Positions 20,174 to 30,600 of a DNA stretch of 64,000 nucleotides are shown one piece after another. The first letter of the stretch is position 1, and each line of letters begins with the position of its first letter. Below the pieces are notes generated by a model. It was not told the DNA's origin and did not search any database. It saw nothing but the letters and a program-made list of their open reading frames with translations. Source of the stretch: Diogma glabrata (Eukaryota; Arthropoda; Insecta; Diptera; Cylindrotomidae); contig CAVNZG010001094.1 in NCBI GenBank assembly GCA_963693315.1, positions 19,349 to 83,348 of the forward strand, given 5' to 3'. Both the position numbers and the translations under genes were made by a program.

Positions 20174-23100
20174 TTAGGCACGAATGTCCTTGGAATGGTA
20201 AACACCTCTACGTTTAGAAGCCAGGTCCTCCAGTTCGTAAGCAGCGCTACCTACCAACCTTATTACTCTGGCTTCAATAAACTTCTGTGCAAGTTTAGCC
20301 GATAATTTCTTACCGGCGTCACTCAAAATAAAGTTCCTTCGGAACACCGTATCACCTGGTTTAAACAAAGTTAACCGAGCTCGTAAATTGTATCTTTCAG
20401 CACTTTTGACAAATGCTTCGGCAGTTAAATCAAGAATTCGAATTCGAATCTTATTAAGATAATCCGGTCGCAGAATCGTTTCACCTGGCTCAAGAAGACT
20501 ATTCAGTCGTCTCAGCAGTTCATATGACGAACCATGAGTCACCATAGGTATTCCAAACATTGCGTAATACGGGGAACATTGAAGTGTTTGATGCAGGGAA
20601 CAACGTAGTGCACAAGCGATCTCGCTCAAGTGCAGATCCCATTTAGAATGCTCCTCCTTTAAATAGGCTCTAATACCAGATAAAACACTTCTATTTACCC
20701 GTTCAGAAGCGTTAGCTTGAGGTGAATACAACGCTAGTAATGTATGTTTCACTCCGTGCTTCGCCAAGAAATCTTCAAATAGTTTAGACTTAAACTGCGT
20801 CCCATTATCGGACACAATAACTTCGGGACAACCAAATACGTGAAAGACATTGGTAGCCAATAGATGACAAATTGGTTCAGCAGTTAGTTTCCGTAAAGGA
20901 AACAAAAAGGGATATTTCGTAACATGATCTAATACTACCAGAATAGCGATATTCCCGGCCTTTGAACGAGGATAAGGGCCAAGAATATCGATATATAATC
21001 GCTGTCCAATTCGTTCTGTTTTCATCTGGGACACCATGGGAGCACGAAGTGGAACATTAGTCGCTTTGATTTCTTTGCAGGTCTTACAATTTCCTATGTA
21101 GGATTTAACCTGGGTATACATGCGAGGCCAATAGTAAAATTTACGAATATTAAACAAGGTTTTTGCTAGACCTCCATGAGATGAGGTAGGAGGATTGTGG
21201 GCCCTTGCAATACACTCGTCAGTGTATTCCTCAGGTAACCACAATTTCCAAACCTCACCCTCTGAAGGAATATCAAGATCTAGACAAGCCAATCGTTTAT
21301 AAACCCGACCAGAAATTACTTTCAGATCAGGCAATGTACCGTCTGCTTCGGTAACCAGATTTACCAACTCCAAATATCGAGAAGTGTTGAAGAAAGGGGA
21401 ATTAAGATCTAATTCAGGCACTGGACATAGTTCAGAAATGATGTCGACAGAGTCACGTCTTGATAGAGTGTCAGGAACAGTATTTAATTTTCCTTTTCGG
21501 TACTCAATATCAAAGACGTAACCCTGCAATTTCAAGCTCCAACGAGCCAATCGACCAGAAAGGTCTTTTTGTTGCATTAACCATTTTAATGAAGCATGGT
21601 CAGTTATGATCTTAAAGGCCTGACCCTCGACATACGCTCTAAATTTCTTTACTCCCAGTACGGCGGCTAGACACTCTTTCTCACTAGTTGAGTAATTGCG
21701 TTGCGCAGAATTTAGTTTCTTGGACATGTACGCTATGGGATGTTCCATACCGTCCATGTCACACTGCAGTAATACACAGCCTATACCGTCATTACTAGCG
21801 TCGCACTGGAGAGTAAAAGGTTTAGTATAGTCGGGGTTTATGAGGACTGGTGCTGATATGAGAGCATTTTTGAGATTTGTAAATGCTCTTTCAGCTTCTG
21901 GAGTCCATACGAATTTATTAGAATTTTTCTTCAACAAATCTGATATTGGAGAGGACATAGCAGAGAAATCAGATATAAAACGGCGATAATAACCCGCCAT
22001 ACCCAAGAAGCGTCGAATCTGTTTGGGTGTTCGAGGTGTAGGAAATTCTGATATAGCCTGAGTTTTATCAGGATCAATTTTTAACGTACCACCTCCCACC
22101 ACATATCCCAAATATTTTACCTCCGCTAAGAGAAACTTACTTTTTTCCACGTTTATCGTCAAGTTCGCACGTCTAAGACACTGGGAGATATCTTCTAACA
22201 GTTTCAGATGGGCCTCAAAGGTATCTGTAACTATTAGAAGATCATCCAAGTATACGAAGACGCACGACTTGAGATGTGGAGGAATTACTTGGTCCATCAA
22301 TTTGGTCATTGTTTGCGGCGCATTGCACAGTCCGAAAGGCATTCTTACGAACTGATACAATGGCCGCCCTGGGACCGTAAAAGCAGTTTTCTCTCGGGAG
22401 TGTTTTTCTAACGGTATCTGCCAGAAAGCGTCTTTCAGATCCAAACTGGAAATGAAATTACTTTGTGGCAGACGACTCAAGATCCCATCTATCTGTGGAA
22501 GGGGGTAAGCATCCTTCTTAGTAACTGTATTGACCTTTCTACTATCCAAACAAAGACGATTCTTCCCAGGTTTGCGAATTAAGACCACCGGACTTGACCA
22601 TGGGCTGTTTGAAACCTCTATAATACCCAGAGACAACATCCTATCCAGTTCTTCTCCCATCAGTTTCTCAATGGCGGGCGATATTGGATAGTGTCGTTGC
22701 TTGATGGGAGCTGCAGTCCCCACATCAATAACGTGTTCCAACAAATGTGTTCGACCCAGACCCATTTTTGAAAATGATGGTAGAAGCTGAATAGTGTTTT
22801 GTAGACGTGTTTGATTGTCCATAGACAATTCTGAAATTCCTGACTCCGTAGTCAAAAATGTAGGTAGGTTAAATATCGGGTTAAACAAACCAAAAGCGTT
22901 AAAGAAATCTATACCTAGATATAGATTTTGAGTCAAAGACGGGATAATGAAGACGTCCAGGGTTCTGACTTGGTTCATAAATGAAACCTTTGTTTTTACA
23001 AACCCCAAGATCTTCTGTCTTTGGCCATCGGCAGTACGAACTACGGCAGACGAATAAGTTAGAAGGTCTGGAGTCTGCACAATTTCTTTAGCAAAATCAC

Positions 23101-23743
23101 CACCAATTACAGTCAAGGACGCTCCACTATCCAACAGTCCAGTATGTTGTTTACCCAATATTGACACTGTGGCATAAGATCTCACATCGTTGTCCAATTT
23201 CACAATAGAGGAAATGGTTTTAGTTTTAAACAAATGACGTTGTTGCCAATAAATACGAGAACGGAGCGCAGAGCGCGATGGAATTTTCAAAGATGATAAT
23301 GAATCGACAAATATGTTTGAGCGCACCTTCAGGTATTCGTTCAATCGTTGTTGGAACGATTTGATTTTGGTCCATAATGGAGGTGGTTCAGTATGAACGG
23401 GTGTTCGTTTCAATAATTTCATATCAGTATCATGAGTGGGTACCAAATCATTAAAAGTCGCATTTGTAATCGGTGTTTCAGGGGTGACGATAATGGAATT
23501 ATTATCTGTTTCGTCTCTGTTTGAAATACTTACAGGTAGAGCATTCCAAGAGTGTTCTATCAAATTGGATGTTGAAGCTCGGTTCAACAGTGTATTGTGT
23601 ACTAATAGGTTATTGGGACTAGTTGATGAAATATTTGAAGGATCAGGAGACAAATTAAATTTGGTCTTAGATGAATCTAAGACAGGTCTTGGGAGCGAGA
23701 AAAGGTGTTGGGATTCTGGCCCCCCCTTCGGTTTCCCTGACAA
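20174..23743 (-). CDS. Element 2 Pol polyprotein
   Basis: 1,189 codons counted from the first methionine; the true N-terminus is probably set by frameshifting from Gag. Aspartic protease LDSGAS is at 204-209. The RT core runs about 330-540 with YLDD at 498-501. RNase H begins at CDAS 647-650, followed by SEKECLAA and TDHASLKW. Integrase has H849, H856, C886, C889 as zinc ligands and D919, D979, E1014 as the catalytic triad. The tail carries SAKLAQKFIEARV and ends SKDIRA. No stop, frameshift or missing catalytic residue is visible. It should process the polyprotein, copy the RNA into DNA and insert it. The frame overlaps Gag by 67 bp in the -1 register. Element 1 Pol is a clear relative. Confidence 0.95.
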   Translation of the reverse strand: MSGKPKGGPESQHLFSLPRPVLDSSKTKFNLSPDPSNISSTSPNNLLVHNTLLNRASTSNLIEHSWNALPVSISNRDETDNNSIIVTPETPITNATFNDLVPTHDTDMKLLKRTPVHTEPPPLWTKIKSFQQRLNEYLKVRSNIFVDSLSSLKIPSRSALRSRIYWQQRHLFKTKTISSIVKLDNDVRSYATVSILGKQHTGLLDSGASLTVIGGDFAKEIVQTPDLLTYSSAVVRTADGQRQKILGFVKTKVSFMNQVRTLDVFIIPSLTQNLYLGIDFFNAFGLFNPIFNLPTFLTTESGISELSMDNQTRLQNTIQLLPSFSKMGLGRTHLLEHVIDVGTAAPIKQRHYPISPAIEKLMGEELDRMLSLGIIEVSNSPWSSPVVLIRKPGKNRLCLDSRKVNTVTKKDAYPLPQIDGILSRLPQSNFISSLDLKDAFWQIPLEKHSREKTAFTVPGRPLYQFVRMPFGLCNAPQTMTKLMDQVIPPHLKSCVFVYLDDLLIVTDTFEAHLKLLEDISQCLRRANLTINVEKSKFLLAEVKYLGYVVGGGTLKIDPDKTQAISEFPTPRTPKQIRRFLGMAGYYRRFISDFSAMSSPISDLLKKNSNKFVWTPEAERAFTNLKNALISAPVLINPDYTKPFTLQCDASNDGIGCVLLQCDMDGMEHPIAYMSKKLNSAQRNYSTSEKECLAAVLGVKKFRAYVEGQAFKIITDHASLKWLMQQKDLSGRLARWSLKLQGYVFDIEYRKGKLNTVPDTLSRRDSVDIISELCPVPELDLNSPFFNTSRYLELVNLVTEADGTLPDLKVISGRVYKRLACLDLDIPSEGEVWKLWLPEEYTDECIARAHNPPTSSHGGLAKTLFNIRKFYYWPRMYTQVKSYIGNCKTCKEIKATNVPLRAPMVSQMKTERIGQRLYIDILGPYPRSKAGNIAILVVLDHVTKYPFLFPLRKLTAEPICHLLATNVFHVFGCPEVIVSDNGTQFKSKLFEDFLAKHGVKHTLLALYSPQANASERVNRSVLSGIRAYLKEEHSKWDLHLSEIACALRCSLHQTLQCSPYYAMFGIPMVTHGSSYELLRRLNSLLEPGETILRPDYLNKIRIRILDLTAEAFVKSAERYNLRARLTLFKPGDTVFRRNFILSDAGKKLSAKLAQKFIEARVIRLVGSAAYELEDLASKRRGVYHSKDIRA

Positions 23744-25239
23744 TTTTCACAATTAGGACACAACACATCGTCCTTCCCACATCCCCAACAAAACAATCGC
23801 TGTGATTCACGACAATCGTGCCACCGATGACCAGGTCGTTTGCAGTTCCAACAAATAGTTGAACTGGTTATTCGTCTCATATTAGGGGCAGGCTGTATTG
23901 CCGCAAGTTCGCTGGATGTAATTGGTAACGATTCAGTTGGCAATTCGTTAATTTGTATTTGTGAAAATTCACGATCTAAATCCACCTCAGACACCGGTCT
24001 CGATGGTCTAATGTTATAATCGCGCGGTCTGGTTATTGACTCGGCCCATAATTTTTCGCGGTCACGGCAGAGCTGGCGCAGATGTTCCAGTCCATAGATG
24101 GTGACATAAAGTAGCTCCCTTCTAATTTCCAATCGTAAGTTGTTGCGAATCAAGGAGAACAACTCCACATCCGGCATCGGTACTCGTAGTTTATCGCCTA
24201 GTCGATAAATTGATTGTAAGAATTCATCAAACAATTCGGTGGGCCGCTGTTTCCTGGCCCTCATCCGCTCCTTTACCTCTTCGTCCGTCTGCCTGTCTTG
24301 AAATTCTATTCGAAGAGCATGACATAAGTCAGTCCAAATAAGCTGTCGGTTCTGGCGAAAATATCTCCAGAACCAATCAGCGGCACGATCTGTGAACAAC
24401 AGGTACAGACAGCGGGTGATAATAGTAAAATCGTTATTTAAACACATCTCTGTCAGCCGCTCTATTCTGAAGATGAACGCTTCAACATCCAGACCATCGG
24501 GTCTGCCTGAGAACGTTACGTTCCAATTTCTAACTGTGGTAGAGTGCTGATCGAGATGTGTTCGTATTCTAGCTGGAGCAAGAGCAGGATGAGGTTCAGC
24601 AAACATTGGTGGTACTGGTACATTATTTTGCACAAACGCATTTACTGGCGTATAATTTGAATGAACCGATTGATGTCTCGGGGTGGTGGGCGAGATTACA
24701 TTATGCGCTAGGGGTAGTAACACTTCAGGTGCTGGAGCACGTGATTGCATCATTGAGTGATTAATTCTCGAAATTTCCTGATCGATGTGAGCATTTACAG
24801 CTTCCTGAAAACCATGATCTTCCGCTGCCGCGACACCATGTATGGGAGATCGTTGAGCTATATTCACTCGCACTTCATCGGCGAGTCGGGATGGTGGAAG
24901 ACGGTTTGCCAAGGGAGTGGACGAGGGTTGATTTCCGGTACTGGAACGACGTTGCCAACCTGCGGTAACAGATCGAGTCACAGGTCGCGGTGGGGGTGGC
25001 ACTATTGTATAATTATTTTTATCTATCCCTCGAGGCAACCTCTGTAATTCTGCACGCTCACAAGCGGCTCGACAAATTGGGCAGGTGTGATTCTGCAACA
25101 ACCAGTCGTTGAGGCAGATGTCATGAAAGAGATGGTTACACCGAGTGAGAAGTTTTACGTCGGCCGGCACTATTTCGTGTTGACAAACAGCACAAGAGCT
25201 GGACCTATCCAGAACGTCAATCTTATCAGTGGCAGACAT
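23677..25239 (-). CDS. Element 2 Gag with N-terminal RING-H2 domain
   Basis: 520 codons. Residues 16-56 give a full RING-H2 pattern: C16-x2-C19, C34-x-H36-x2-H39-x2-C42, C53-P-I-C56. RING-H2 domains usually act as E3 ubiquitin ligases by binding an E2 enzyme. Residues about 230-400 form a retrotransposon Gag capsid region (FSGRPDGLDVEAFIFRIERL and RPTELFDEFLQSIYRLGDKL). A CCHC zinc knuckle C463-x2-C466-x4-H471-x4-C476 and further cysteines C484, C487, C494, C497, C500 suggest RNA binding. Start is the first methionine, eight residues before the RING. Gag forms the particle; the RING is an unusual addition whose role (particle release, turnover or defence escape) is not shown by sequence. It ends 67 bp inside the pol frame. 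Confidence 0.93.
   Translation of the reverse strand: MSATDKIDVLDRSSSCAVCQHEIVPADVKLLTRCNHLFHDICLNDWLLQNHTCPICRAACERAELQRLPRGIDKNNYTIVPPPPRPVTRSVTAGWQRRSSTGNQPSSTPLANRLPPSRLADEVRVNIAQRSPIHGVAAAEDHGFQEAVNAHIDQEISRINHSMMQSRAPAPEVLLPLAHNVISPTTPRHQSVHSNYTPVNAFVQNNVPVPPMFAEPHPALAPARIRTHLDQHSTTVRNWNVTFSGRPDGLDVEAFIFRIERLTEMCLNNDFTIITRCLYLLFTDRAADWFWRYFRQNRQLIWTDLCHALRIEFQDRQTDEEVKERMRARKQRPTELFDEFLQSIYRLGDKLRVPMPDVELFSLIRNNLRLEIRRELLYVTIYGLEHLRQLCRDREKLWAESITRPRDYNIRPSRPVSEVDLDREFSQIQINELPTESLPITSSELAAIQPAPNMRRITSSTICWNCKRPGHRWHDCRESQRLFCWGCGKDDVLCPNCENCQGNRRGGQNPNTFSRSQDLS
23719..23725 (-). promoter_or_regulatory. -1 ribosomal frameshift site GGGGGGC
   Basis: Within the Gag-Pol overlap the sense strand reads AGG GGG GGC in the Gag frame, an X XXY YYZ heptamer (G GGG GGC). 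Slipping back one base here continues into GPESQHLFSLP of Pol. The register from Gag start (25239) to Pol confirms -1. Confidence 0.8.
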
Positions 25240-25755
25240 TATGAATACTCAAACCGCCGCACAGGACCAGATCAATAAATGCACGTATATGGAGAGCGAA
25301 ACGAAAATTATTACACTATCGATGTGAACGTTGAATCCAAATAAACAATTCAATTATCAACAGAAAAGATTATTTTATTCCAATATTTGAGTACTATGAA
25401 TATATTTTAAAGCAGAATTTAAAAAAAATTATATGGAAATTTAGCGATTCAAACCTCAAACAGCTACGCAATGTCTGACCAATTCGTCAATTATATTAAA
25501 TAAGATTTATTATTGTCTTGATATTATTTCACTACTATTTACAATTGTTTTCCAAGATGCTGATATATGAACAGAACAATAAAAATAAACGGTGAGATTC
25601 GAGAGAAAATAAGTAGACTACAAATATGGCAGAAGATGGCAATTGCGAAAATACTACTGTGTTTTGTATCTGATTTGACTAAACAAGGTAAAAATTGTAC
25701 TGTGAGAGAAAACAAGTATACTAAAATATGGCAGAAGATGACAATTATATGAACT

Positions 25756-25810
25756 TTCCAGACCCAATTCCGAGCAGATCTGGAGGTTCCCGTGCCGCGA
25801 AAGTCGCAAA
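25756..25810 (-). repeat. Paired motif, copy upstream of gag
   Basis: TTTCCAGACCCAATTCCGAG and following bases match the copy at 19648-19703 at about 80%. It lies about 0.5 kb before the Gag start. Confidence 0.75.
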
Positions 25811-26359
25811 ATACGAAAAAAAATTTTGAGCGATCGAATAAACAGTGCGGCAAGCCTACCGGTTTGACAAGACTAAGAAATTTTAAGTGTAACAAAAAAA
25901 CTTAATGCTACCCTGCCAATGAAATACTGAATTGAATCCAAAAAAAAATCCTCTCCCCGAACTTGAAGCCAAATCTCTCACGGAGTTCAAAATTAGTAAA
26001 TTAAAACCTTCAAATTCGGGTAGGCAAATTTTTCGTTGTTTTCTTTTAAATTAAATTAATTTTCAACTAAATTTGATTTCTTAAAATACTTAAAATTAGC
26101 TGGTGTCTTCAATGTTGTTATGTGTTTTTTCCGTTTGTAAATCCTTCTTATTTTCCTTGTATTGATTTTTATATTCTTGATTTTCCTTTTTTTTTTTTTT
26201 TTATTGATTTATATGTTAATTATGTTCCTTTTATTGATTTGTATGTTAATTACTTTCCTTTTATTGATTTGTATGTTGTTTATTTTGATGGACCTACAAA
26301 TTGTTGGAGAAAGAGCGGATTAGTATTTGGTAATACCAGCAGTTTTATTTATAGTTCGC

Positions 26360-26625
26360 AATTAAATATTTATTTATTTATTTATTTTTTGTATAAATAT
26401 ATAAACATTTACCAATTTATTTATTTATTATTTATCTATTTATTTATTTTTTTAATAAATATTTATTTAATTATCTTTCTTAATAAATATTTATTTATTT
26501 ATTTTTTTAATAAATATTTATTTAATTATCTTTATTAATAAATATTTATTTATTTATTTTTTTAATAAATATTTATTTAATTATCTTTCTTAATAAATAT
26601 TTATTTATCAATTTATTTATTTATC
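26360..26625. repeat. AT-rich tandem repeat in leader
   Basis: About three units of 57-58 bp (tttttttaataaatatttatttaattatctttc...) after a tttattta simple run. Long plus-strand frames across it are low-complexity artefacts. Confidence 0.8.
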
Positions 26626-26872
26626 GACGACGGACGGACGGACCAATCACGGGGGGAGTTCATCACACCCGGGGTTGAAGGTGGTGACCGCCGATCTTTC
26701 TCATTTTGCTTTGTGGTTTTTTTATGTTTTTACTTTGGGACCAATGAAAATTGAAAGTGTTCTACGTTAAAAGGATGGGAAGTGGAAAAGGATAGGGAAC
26801 AAGACGGGATGAATAAGGATGGGAGAAGGGAGGGTGAGACAGGAATAAGGTGGGGTATGTGCTGGTAGTGCC

Positions 26873-27403
26873 TCACCCAGCTGACGAGTGCTGATGGGGA
26901 TGGTCAGAAGATAAAATCCCCTGCACCACCATTCTATCAACAACACTCGGCAGCTGCGATCCACGCCACCCACACATACGGTAAGGTGCTGTGGCAGAGG
27001 TGGACCAGTTACACATCAGCATGACAGCCGAGCGAAATCTTCCCTCGACAGCGGGCCAATGCTGTCTTGGAAGAACTTCCTCGGTATCACCCGATGAGAA
27101 CCAGCACACCTCAACCACAGGGAAGCTAGTATTGCCGGGAGGGGTCGCTAACGTTAGGCAATAGTAGCGCAGGTTGGGCTCTGAGGACCCCGCAAACCCG
27201 AAGCCTGACCAGGTGACCAGACTCGGACGAGGTTTGGCGTATACACCAAACCACGTCGTTCTAGGTCTGGCACCTGAGACACCTTCGGCCTTTGAGACGT
27301 CTCCAGAAACCCACCCCGTAACTAGGGTCCGTGGGGTTGTAATGCCCATTGAGAATAATTCCGAAAAATTATTCTCACCCATGCGTTTTAAAAAAAAAGA
27401 CAA
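26873..27403 (-). CDS. Upstream reading frame in element 2 leader (unproven)
   Basis: 176 codons starting MSFFLKRMGENNFSELF, with normal-looking composition in a less AT-rich block than the surroundings. It lies 5' of Gag in sense, about 280 nt after the primer site. I recognise no domain, and GC-rich DNA gives long frames by chance. The same interval forms several RNA hairpins, so it may be a structured leader rather than a gene. Its start lies between hairpins at 27351-27376 and 27421-27523. Confidence 0.3.
   Translation of the reverse strand: MSFFLKRMGENNFSELFSMGITTPRTLVTGWVSGDVSKAEGVSGARPRTTWFGVYAKPRPSLVTWSGFGFAGSSEPNLRYYCLTLATPPGNTSFPVVEVCWFSSGDTEEVLPRQHWPAVEGRFRSAVMLMCNWSTSATAPYRMCGWRGSQLPSVVDRMVVQGILSSDHPHQHSSAG
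27231..27376 (-). promoter_or_regulatory. Leader hairpins
   Basis: Three self-complementary elements: GGTTTGG with CCAAACC (27231-27252), the palindrome GAGACGTCTC (27294-27303), and GAGAATAATT with AATTATTCTC around a 6-nt loop (27351-27376). Confidence 0.7.
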
Positions 27404-27420
27404 AAAAGGAGAATATTAGC

Positions 27421-27523
27421 TGGAGGCGTAGGGACGCAACTCCCCATCAAAGTACAGTCTGAGGAATCTCAGACTTCCTTTGCTCCTGCGCGTATGAAGC
27501 AGGGAATTGCTTCTACGCCGCCA
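27421..27523 (-). promoter_or_regulatory. 103-nt branched stem-loop in leader
   Basis: The outer stem TGGaGGCGTAG (27421-27431) pairs with CTACGCCgCCA (27513-27523). A second helix pairs 27436-27444 with 27502-27510 with one mismatch. Inside are CAAAG/CTTTG (27448-27452, 27478-27482) and a perfect 8-bp hairpin AGTCTGAG-GAAT-CTCAGACT (27456-27475). It sits about 140-260 nt downstream of the primer site, where retroviral leaders carry dimerisation and packaging structures. The function is inferred. Confidence 0.75.
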
Positions 27524-27614
27524 GAGTCTTTACTATTGTTTTGGTGGAAAAGAAAGTTAATTTTGAAGAAAAATTTTTAAAAAAAAATTTTTCGAATTTT
27601 TTGAAATTATGGAG

Positions 27615-27645
27615 GGACTCCTCCAGAGTCCTACATCGCTGTAGG
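27615..27645 (-). promoter_or_regulatory. Two small hairpins next to primer site
   Basis: GGACTC-ctcca-GAGTCC (27615-27631) and CCTACA-tcgc-TGTAGG (27630-27645), sharing two bases, so probably alternative or stacked folds. Confidence 0.65.
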
Positions 27646-27658
27646 GACCCTTAGAGAA

Positions 27659-27676
27659 GCCCCACGTTGGGCGCCA
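27659..27676 (-). promoter_or_regulatory. Primer binding site, tRNA-Lys type
   Basis: On the minus strand TGGCGCCCAACGTGGGGC begins three bases after the 5' LTR. This 18-mer is the classic complement of the 3' end of tRNA-Lys(1,2) used by several retroviruses and retrotransposons. It fixes transcription direction and the 5' LTR. Confidence 0.93.
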
Positions 27677-27679
27677 ATT

Positions 27680-30600
27680 TGTAATGAAGCGCTTTCTTAT
27701 TGGCGAACCAATAAGAAGGACATAGCAGGAAGCGTACCTAGCGAGATTGATTTTCAAGCCCCAAACTAGCTTCAGACCATGGGAACGATAAAGTAACCCT
27801 GCTACTTCAGCACAAATACAGACATGTACGCTATTCACGAAAATTTGCAGAAATGGAAAGAAATACAAGTGGAAAAACGAAGACTCTGGCGACCCCATTG
27901 GCGAAAGACCCACGATCAACACGTCCAACCCCTACGTTCACTCACATATGCCCACACACACACACTCCCACACGCACACACACACACACACACGCTCACA
28001 CATACACACACACACACTCACACCCCTTTATCATTATGGCCGTAATAATGAAATAAATTTACTCACCCCATGATTAAGCCCCGTCCTCCTATTCGAATTC
28101 CATCAGCCCTCCATCAGCACGTTGTTCATGTTTGGAAATACCCCAAAATTACTTGGTATAAAAACAAATGTTGAATGACTTTGCACGTACGAACGTTGTA
28201 TCAAACTGGTAGGTAGAAACGTTCAATAAACTAGCAATCGTTGAATACTTTGTTGAATCAAAACGGTAGGTAGAAACGTTATAAAAAAACTGGTATGATT
28301 TTGTTGAATCAAAAAAAAATATTGTAATTGATGAAAACTATTGTTGACTTTGTTGAATCAAGATGATAAGAAGAAACGTTATATAAATTTTGTTGAATCA
28401 AAAGAAAGTATTGTAATTGATGCAAAATTTTGTTGAATCAAAAAATGATGTGATTGAGGTAAAGTATTGTTGGATCAAAAATGATACAATGGATGTAAAA
28501 TATTGCTGAATCAAAAATGGTGTAATGGAGGTAAAATTATGGTTGAATCAATAATGATGTAATTGTTGTAAAAGATGGTTGGATCAAAAACGAGGTAATT
28601 GTTGTAAAATATGGCTGAATCCAAAACGATGTAATTGTTGTAAAATATGGTTGAATCGAATAATGATATAATTGATGCAAAATATGGTTGAATCCAAGAC
28701 GATGTAATTGTTGTAAAATATGGTTGGATCACATAAAGATGTAATTGTTGAAAAATATGGTTGAACCAAAAACGATGTAATTGTGGTAAAATATGGTTGA
28801 AACAAATATGATGCAATTGATGCAAAATTTTGTTGACTCAAAAATAATAAGTAGGAACGTTATATAAGCTTGCAGTCATCAGCGTTAAACATTTAAACCA
28901 CAGTAGCAATAGCAAGATTCGGACGTCAAAGTGGCGTTGAAAAATATGAAAATATAACCAAAGTCTAACCTTTGAGATCAGGTAATGTTAGCAAAAGGTG
29001 GACTTCAAAGTTGCATTACAGTATGGTTGAAATACGTTGGTTACAGCACAAATTTCTATTAAATGTTGCGTTGAACAATATTTGAAGCACAGAGGTGGTA
29101 AAAATCACAATTAATTGTTACGTTGCATATTATTTGAAGCACAGTAGTGGTAAAAATCACCATTAAATGTTGCATTGAAATATATTAGTTATAGTTGCAT
29201 GCGTAGAAAATACCAGGCAACAACTTGGTAAAAAAAAATGCCCGTTGAAAAATTTTGAACCACGCAAAAATCGGTATATATCAAAAAAAAATTCGTTGCA
29301 AACAGTTGACAATGATGACCCCAAAATATTGCACAGAACTGCGTTGCAAAAGTGGGGACTGATGACGTAACAACGGTATATCAATACTATGTTGCACAAG
29401 TTGAAATAATTATCACAGATGTGGCGCTTCCTTAATTTTGGTTTGATGCAAGCCCCATTTTAATCCAGAGGAAATACAATTATTGGTATATAAAATTATT
29501 ATGAATAATCAAACTAGGTATTTTTGTTTTTGTTTGTTCCATAAGCACATTATAATCAAAGAAATTGTTCTAAATTAAGTAAATATTCTTCACAAAACAC
29601 AGATTTACATAATCACTACTGGTTAAGTGCATTTCTAAATTAAAATAATAATACTCCAAATAATTACTAGTAACGGTACAGAAATTGTTCTATTTATGTT
29701 TAAATTAAACTTCACAAAACACAACTTATGTTCTTATGTTATTAATACTAGTTATGTGCAAGGCTTATTAAAATAATACTAATCAAACTGGTAGATTTTG
29801 CTTGAGTTCAGTAAACACTTTATAATCAACAGTAAACTGTTCCTAATTAATGAAATATTCATCACAAAACACAGATTGACTTTTTACTACTGGATATGAG
29901 CATCCATCATGATCCTACTAATAATCAAACTAAATACTAATGGCGGTACATAAATTGTTCCAATAAGTTAATAAATTAATTTTCACTAAACACCGCGGAC
30001 GTTGTCACTACTCGTTGGGTGACCTTCTCATCATCATTATCATAGCCAACCTATTTTGTTTGGTTGCGGTTTCGTAGGAATTGACATCACATGCAAGGTT
30101 TTCCTCGCATATAATAAATTAACACAATACACAAATAAAATTCTTTTTGGTTTTCCAGTTGTCCGTGACCTTGACCACGCCCTGTATTATGGACACACAA
30201 AAGAAAAACTAGCTAGACTGGTGTAGGACTAATTTTCTAATCATCCGTTCGAAATGGTGCAATCACATGGATTTTATCGTATTACTTATTGATTGACCTT
30301 AGGGGTTATCACTAAAAATTAGCTATCCCGTTACTGAAATTGTAATTCTACCACACTAGTCATATTAATAATCTATTGAATCATACCTGATACTCCGAAA
30401 TTTCTTTTGTGGTAATTGTGATCGATCTCGTCAAAATTTCCTTCTTTTCCCTGCAATTCACGCTTTTCAATTATCGGATATAACTATCCATAACCCAATT
30501 CCACTGGATGAATCCCTTTTTCCGGCCGTTATTATCCAACAAAGAATATAAAAGAGTTCCACGTCCACAAAATAACACAATTCTCTACACCACCGATTTC

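Larger units (their letters stand above)
25240..27658 (-). other. Element 2 leader (5' UTR), 2.4 kb
   Basis: From the primer site to Gag. It has AT-rich parts (25240-26640), then a GC-richer, hairpin-rich part (26640-27650) with an upstream reading frame. A roughly 100-bp direct repeat (atatggcagaagatg at 25627 and 25727) also lies here. Confidence 0.8.

Noticed and set aside
19380..20205. Possible env gene after pol of element 2
   Set aside because: No frame long enough, no signal peptide or membrane anchor; the 79-codon frame overlaps the Pol end out of frame.
23436..25278. Plus-strand frames of 63-106 codons
   Set aside because: Antisense shadows of Gag and Pol of element 2.
26122..26538. 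138-codon plus-strand frame with many Y, F and I residues
   Set aside because: It is the translation of AT-rich tandem repeats in the element 2 leader, opposite to its sense.
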